From the NCBI RefSeq assembly GCF_005047635.1, contig NZ_SUKC01000008.1:1-64000 (forward strand): a stretch of 64,000 bases of DNA, given 5' to 3'. The DNA is from Arthrobacter sp. CAU 1506. GTDB taxonomy: Bacteria > Actinomycetota > Actinomycetes > Actinomycetales > Micrococcaceae. Made by a program: the position numbers and the translations under genes. The notes below the pieces were generated by a model. It saw only the letters and a program-made list of their open reading frames with translations, had not been told where the DNA came from and made no database searches. Below are positions 60,544 to 64,000 of the stretch, piece after piece (position 1 is the stretch's first letter; the number at the start of each line of letters is the position of its first letter).

Positions 60544-61458
60544 CTAGCCTGCCGTCCCGGCGCAGAGCTGCTCGGTGGTCAGATCCTTCGGCGGCAGGTT
60601 CTCCTCGGTGAAGCCGAATTCGCCGAGCACGTCCACGTAGGTTTCCGGGCTCTCGGTGATCTTGCCGAGCTCCTGGTTGTAGGCATCGATCAGCTCGGTG
60701 TCGCCCTTGCGGAATACGGTGCCGCCGGCGCCGATCTGCTCCTGGCCGTCGATGTTGGCCACAAAGGCATCGGTGACCTCGACGCCGGAATCCGGGTTGT
60801 TGTCGGCCAGCCAGTTCAGCGAGATCGCGGTCATGGCGAAAGCGTCCGCGCGGCCGGCGGCCACGGTGTCCATGCCGTCCTGAGCGTTGCCCACCGACTG
60901 CACGTTGTCGATGCCGAGCTTGTCCGCGTAACCGGCTTCGATGCCGCCGGAGAGCACGGCCAGCTTGACGTCGTCGGCCTTCAGTACGGAATCCATGTCG
61001 GTCAGGCCCTTGGGGTTGCCCTCCTTGACCATCAGGGCGGTGGTGTACATGATTTCCGGATCGCTGAACGCGGCCTGTTCGCAGCGCTCGGGCAGGATCG
61101 ACATGCCGGCGCTGACCAGGTCGAACCGCCCAGCATTCAGCCCGGGAATCAGCGCGTCCCAGTCCACCAGGGCCACCTCGACGTTGTCCACGCCCAGGTT
61201 CTTGAAAATCTCCTCGTGCATGGCGATGGTGCCGCCGGTCGGTTCGCCGCCTTCCTGGAAGGAGTAGGGCGCTTCGCCGGCGATACCGACGGTGACGGTG
61301 CCTTCGTCCTTAATCTTGGCCAAGGTGTCGCCGGTGGCGGCACCTTCGCCACCCTCGGCGGAGTCGATTTGGCCGTCGCCGCATCCGGCCAGCAGGAGCA
61401 TGCCCAGAATGCTGGCGCCCGCCAAAGCGGTTCGGGACTTCGTCAGTCGCGCGTTCAT
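60544..61458 (-). CDS. ehuB: Ectoine/hydroxyectoine-type ABC transporter substrate-binding lipoprotein
   Basis: This 304-residue solute-binding protein has a lipobox LLAGC near residue 21 and the SBP_bac_3 pattern: VTVGIAGEAPYSFQEGGEPTGGTIAMHEEIFKNLGV, ALIPGLNAGRFDLVSAGMSILPERCEQAAFSDPEIMYTTALMV, GAGGTVFRKGDTELIDAYNQEL. PERCEQAAFSDP is typical of EhuB. ATG at 61458 lies five bases after GAGG; 61461 is an alternative. First gene of the operon and divergent from a GntR regulator that probably controls it. Confidence 0.83.
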   Translation of the reverse strand: MNARLTKSRTALAGASILGMLLLAGCGDGQIDSAEGGEGAATGDTLAKIKDEGTVTVGIAGEAPYSFQEGGEPTGGTIAMHEEIFKNLGVDNVEVALVDWDALIPGLNAGRFDLVSAGMSILPERCEQAAFSDPEIMYTTALMVKEGNPKGLTDMDSVLKADDVKLAVLSGGIEAGYADKLGIDNVQSVGNAQDGMDTVAAGRADAFAMTAISLNWLADNNPDSGVEVTDAFVANIDGQEQIGAGGTVFRKGDTELIDAYNQELGKITESPETYVDVLGEFGFTEENLPPKDLTTEQLCAGTAG

Positions 61459-61551
61459 CATTTCCTCTTTCGGTCGTGTAATGGGGCGAACCACCCAGCC
61501 CACGCCTCTGCGGCGCAACCCAGCCGACCCGACCCGAATTCGGTTGTGACT

Positions 61552-61618
61552 GTTGACAACGCTAATGAACTTCTGGTCAACATACAATCAGAGAGTCAGC
61601 GTGTATGTTTGTCGACAA
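61552..61618. promoter_or_regulatory. GntR operator candidates and divergent promoter region
   Basis: In the 317-base gap between ehuB and the GntR gene three palindromic sites lie close together: GTTGACAAC (61552-61560), TTGTCGACAA (61609-61618), and a wider inverted repeat ACATACA (61580-61586) with TGTATGT (61602-61608). TTGTCGACAA resembles FadR-type sites. The rest of the gap has no gene. Confidence 0.55.
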
Positions 61619-61775
61619 TCAGCAGAAAGCCATAAAAACCCTGCGGACGACCGGGACCCTATGCCGCCGTCCACAGCTGATTACAATTTGGCTACGGGGT
61701 GGTTGAACGGCGGTCGCCCGCTGATAAACCAGGCCCCCGCCTGCATCCGAAGCGCCCGGAAGAGTAAGGAACCAG

Positions 61776-62543
61776 ATGCCGCAGAACTCCGCACCGGCCG
61801 GTGCGCCGGCTTTCCTGCGGGTGCACCGTCCGTCGACGGTGGACCTGATCGCCACCGAGCTGCGGAACGCCGTCTACTCCGGCGGCCTGCCCGTCGGTTC
61901 TCCGCTGCGTGAGGTGGAGATTTCCCGCCAGCTGGGTGTCAGCCGCAGTCCGCTGCGCGAGGCAGCGCAGCGGCTGGTCCAGGAAGGCCTGCTGACCGCC
62001 ATACCCGGGCAGGGCCTGCGCGTGGCGACGGTCTCCGAGGACCGCCTTCCCGACTTGTTTGAAGCGCGCATCGCCATTGAAACGCACGCCGCCCGGATCC
62101 TTATCCGGAACAACGACGCCGGTGCCCTCACCAAGGTGACGGCGGCCTTCGACCAGCTGGTCGAGGCGGTCAAAGGAACGGATGCCCGGACCATCGGCGA
62201 CGCGGACCTGGACTTTCACTTCGCCCTGGTCGAGGCCGCCGGCAACGGCAGGCTGACCCGCTACATGTCCACGCTGGTGGTGGAAACCCGGCTGGCCAGC
62301 TTCAGCAGCAAGGACGGCTACGTGGTGCGCCGGGAAATCACGCCCTCGCACCGCGCCATCATGGCGGCGCTGGAAGCCGGCGACGCCGATGCGGCCGCAG
62401 CTGCCATCGCCGAGCACCTCACCGAAGCCACCGCCCGCATGACCGGCGAGCTGGCCGAGCAGGGCATCAAGGTGGAAACGGTCGCCGAAGTCCCCGAACC
62501 CGGCGCCGTCTACGAACTAGGACCCATCGACCAAAACCCCTAA
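61776..62543 (+). CDS. GntR-family (FadR/FCD) regulator
   Basis: This 255-residue regulator has an N-terminal winged helix (STVDLIATELRNAVYSGGLPVGSPLREVEISRQLGVSRSPLREAAQRLVQEGLL) and a C-terminal FCD ligand domain (LFEARIAIETHAARIL, DFHFALVEAAGNGRL, HRAIMAALEAGDADAAAAAIAEHL) with the metal-binding histidines. It is divergent from ehuBCDA and probably represses that operon, perhaps responding to a compatible-solute-derived ligand. Confidence 0.88.
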   Translation: MPQNSAPAGAPAFLRVHRPSTVDLIATELRNAVYSGGLPVGSPLREVEISRQLGVSRSPLREAAQRLVQEGLLTAIPGQGLRVATVSEDRLPDLFEARIAIETHAARILIRNNDAGALTKVTAAFDQLVEAVKGTDARTIGDADLDFHFALVEAAGNGRLTRYMSTLVVETRLASFSSKDGYVVRREITPSHRAIMAALEAGDADAAAAAIAEHLTEATARMTGELAEQGIKVETVAEVPEPGAVYELGPIDQNP

Positions 62544-62548
62544 CCCCC

Positions 62549-62704
62549 CCGGTGGTCGACCAAAGGCGCTCGCTTCCGGTGGTCGACCAAAGGCGCTCGC
62601 GCCTGCGCGGAGGCCGAGCGGAGACCAAGCGGACAACGCCCCCCGGTGGTCGACCAAAGGCGCTCGCGCCTGCGTGGAGACCAAGCAGAGACCGAGCGGA
62701 GACC
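62549..62704 (+). repeat. Dispersed GGTCGACC element, three copies (variant)
   Basis: CCGGTGGTCGACCAAAGGCG followed by CTCGCGCCTGCG and GGAGACC occurs at 62549, 62577 and 62644, with extra GGAGACC tails. The variant AAAGGCG replaces AAGCG of the other arrays. They lie between the GntR gene and an alpha/beta hydrolase. Confidence 0.82.
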
Positions 62705-62727
62705 TAACCGTCCCCCGACCGGCTTGC

Positions 62728-62733
62728 TACATT
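62728..62733 (+). promoter_or_regulatory. -10 box for leaderless alpha/beta hydrolase mRNA
   Basis: TACATT is followed by six bases and the ATG at 62740, with no ribosome site. Confidence 0.55.
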
Positions 62734-62739
62734 CACCCC

Positions 62740-63540
62740 ATGGTGAATCTGCCCGACGAGCTCACACTGCCCGGAGTAGCACTTCGATACGCGGACAGGC
62801 CCGGCGATAGCCCCGCGGTGGTTTTCCTTCATGGTGCCGGTGCCGACCACGTCATGTTCGAGGCGCAGGCGGCCGCGCTCGCAGATCGGGGACAGCGGGT
62901 GGTGTTGCTTGACCTTCGCGGACAGGGGCAGTCCCAGCCGAATACAACGCCGCTCAGCGCAGAGTTGTTCGTCCAAGACGTGGAAGCGCTCCTTGCCACG
63001 CTGGGGCTGAATCGCCCCGTGCTCGCGGGCCACTCGCTCGGCGGCAACATCGCGCAGGCACTGGTCCGCCGGAATCCAGGAAAGTATGCGGGTCTCATCG
63101 TGATGGACTCCACGTGGAATGCCGGACCGCTCACTTCCGGCGAACGGTTCCTGCTGCGATTGGCCGCTCCCGCGCTGGCGCTCATTCCTGCTCGGCGTCT
63201 GCCGAAGCTCATGGCCAAGGCATCGGCTGTTACAGACGCCGGAAGGGCCGACGCGGAGCGTGCCTTCTCGCAGGTCAGCAAACGCGGGTTCATCGACGTG
63301 TGGCGCGCCACCGTGCAGTTCGTCGCCCCCGACCCCGGGTACCGAACGCCCGTTCCGCTGCTCTTGATCCGCGGCGCGGAGGACAAGACCGGCAACATCG
63401 CCACGGCAATGCCAGCGTGGGCGGCAGCGGAGAACATGCCAGAACACGTCATCGGCGGTGCCGGTCATCTGGTCACTCAGGATGCGCCGACCGCCGTCAC
63501 GGAGGTCATCATCAAGTTCTTGGCTGGTGAGACTGATTGA
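62740..63540 (+). CDS. Alpha/beta hydrolase
   Basis: This 266-residue hydrolase has the family blocks in order: VFLHGAGADHVMF (oxyanion hole) near residue 28, LDLRGQGQSQ, the nucleophile serine in LAGHSLGGNIAQAL near 92, an acidic residue in LIRGAEDKTGN near 213, and the histidine in VIGGAGHLVTQDAP near 243. No signal peptide is present. It is monocistronic; the substrate is unknown. A TACATT box six bases upstream supports the ATG at 62740 rather than the longer frame. Confidence 0.82.
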   Translation: MVNLPDELTLPGVALRYADRPGDSPAVVFLHGAGADHVMFEAQAAALADRGQRVVLLDLRGQGQSQPNTTPLSAELFVQDVEALLATLGLNRPVLAGHSLGGNIAQALVRRNPGKYAGLIVMDSTWNAGPLTSGERFLLRLAAPALALIPARRLPKLMAKASAVTDAGRADAERAFSQVSKRGFIDVWRATVQFVAPDPGYRTPVPLLLIRGAEDKTGNIATAMPAWAAAENMPEHVIGGAGHLVTQDAPTAVTEVIIKFLAGETD

Positions 63541-63642
63541 TCTGCCGCGCCGTACCTGCCAAGGCGCCCCTAACCGGCGGGATCGAGTCAGGATGCGGCG
63601 TCGCGCCGTACGCGCCAGGCTTGGCGCCGCACGGCCGGCGGC

Positions 63643-64000
63643 TTAGGTCAGGATGCGGCGGCCTTCGAAGGCGCGGCCCAGCGTGACTTCGTCGGCGTAC
63701 TCCAGGTCTCCGCCTACCGGCAGGCCCGAGGCCAGCCGGCTGACCGGGATGCCGATCGCCTTGAGCATCCGCGCCAAGTAAGTGGCGGTGGCTTCGCCTT
63801 CCAGATTGGGATCGGTGGCGATAATGATTTCTTCGATCTGCTTGTCTGAGAGCCGGTTCAACAGCTCCTTGATCCGAAGCTGCTCCGGGCCCACACCGCC
63901 GATCGGATTGATCGCCCCGCCGAGCACATGGTAGCGGCCCTTGAAGGAACGGGTCCGCTCAATCGCGACGACGTCCTTGGATTCTTCCACCACGCAGATG
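63643..64000 (-). CDS. recR: Recombination protein RecR, C-terminal part
   Basis: RecR works with RecF and RecO to load RecA at gaps. The visible 118 residues match its TOPRIM domain and C-terminus: [50 protein letters not shown], the TOPRIM acidic motif [21 protein letters not shown], and [29 protein letters not shown]. The 5' end, with the zinc finger, lies beyond the window. Confidence 0.95.
   Translation of the reverse strand, partial: ICVVEESKDVVAIERTRSFKGRYHVLGGAINPIGGVGPEQLRIKELLNRLSDKQIEEIIIATDPNLEGEATATYLARMLKAIGIPVSRLASGLPVGGDLEYADEVTLGRAFEGRRILT

Overview
This is a GC-rich actinobacterial chromosome segment. Its gene content and protein style fit Micrococcaceae, most likely an Arthrobacter-like soil bacterium. 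That assignment rests on codon bias, purSQL order, OhrR- and SSI-type proteins and DUF559, DUF1206 and DUF1990 family members; it is an inference, not a database match. No tRNA, CRISPR array, phage or complete transposon was found.

Layout. Positions 1-70 are the 3' end of a 5S rRNA gene with its terminator, closing an rRNA operon. A PLP decarboxylase and a nitrilase-family amidohydrolase follow. From about 3 to 30 kb lies a discontinuous sulfur regulon: metY plus a CoA-binding protein; ssuB-ssuA-ssuC-acs; two DszC/SfnB-like flavin monooxygenases with an APC permease; a DszA/NtaA-like flavin monooxygenase; and metN-metI-metQ. Each transcription unit is preceded by a SAM-sensing RNA: four SAM-I (S-box) aptamers and one SAM-IV aptamer. 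The logic is that when SAM and methionine are low, the cell imports sulfonates and methionine, oxidatively strips sulfur from organosulfur compounds, and captures sulfide with MetY. Unrelated genes are interleaved: malQ, a winged-helix regulator, a DUF559 protein, a VOC protein, an alpha/beta hydrolase with its divergent regulator, a second CoA-binding protein and a truncated alcohol dehydrogenase.

From 30 to 37.6 kb are small conserved genes, a truncated phosphotransferase, and a LacI-controlled nucleoside salvage operon (nucleoside hydrolase, MFS transporter, ribokinase). From 37.9 to 41.8 kb is a PaoABC-type molybdenum aldehyde oxidoreductase. A frameshifted DUF559 pseudogene precedes the purS-purQ-purL operon (43.1-46.6 kb). 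Then come a DUF3237 protein, an MHS-family transporter with a LysR regulator, an SSI-like protease inhibitor lipoprotein, a large secreted subtilase (52-55 kb), an OhrR-type MarR regulator beside two paralogous small proteins, and lysC. A GntR-controlled ehuBCDA-like ectoine importer, an alpha/beta hydrolase and the 3' part of recR complete the window.

Across the window there are several unusual repeat layers. A GGTCGACC-centred dispersed element occurs in four intergenic or coding settings and is translated in the same frame inside metY and purL. Two families of long covarying hairpins sit between genes. Short tandem duplications span gene stop codons. Low-complexity inserts lie inside malQ and acs. 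Many genes show a TANNNT box 6-7 bases upstream of the ATG, which suggests leaderless transcripts.
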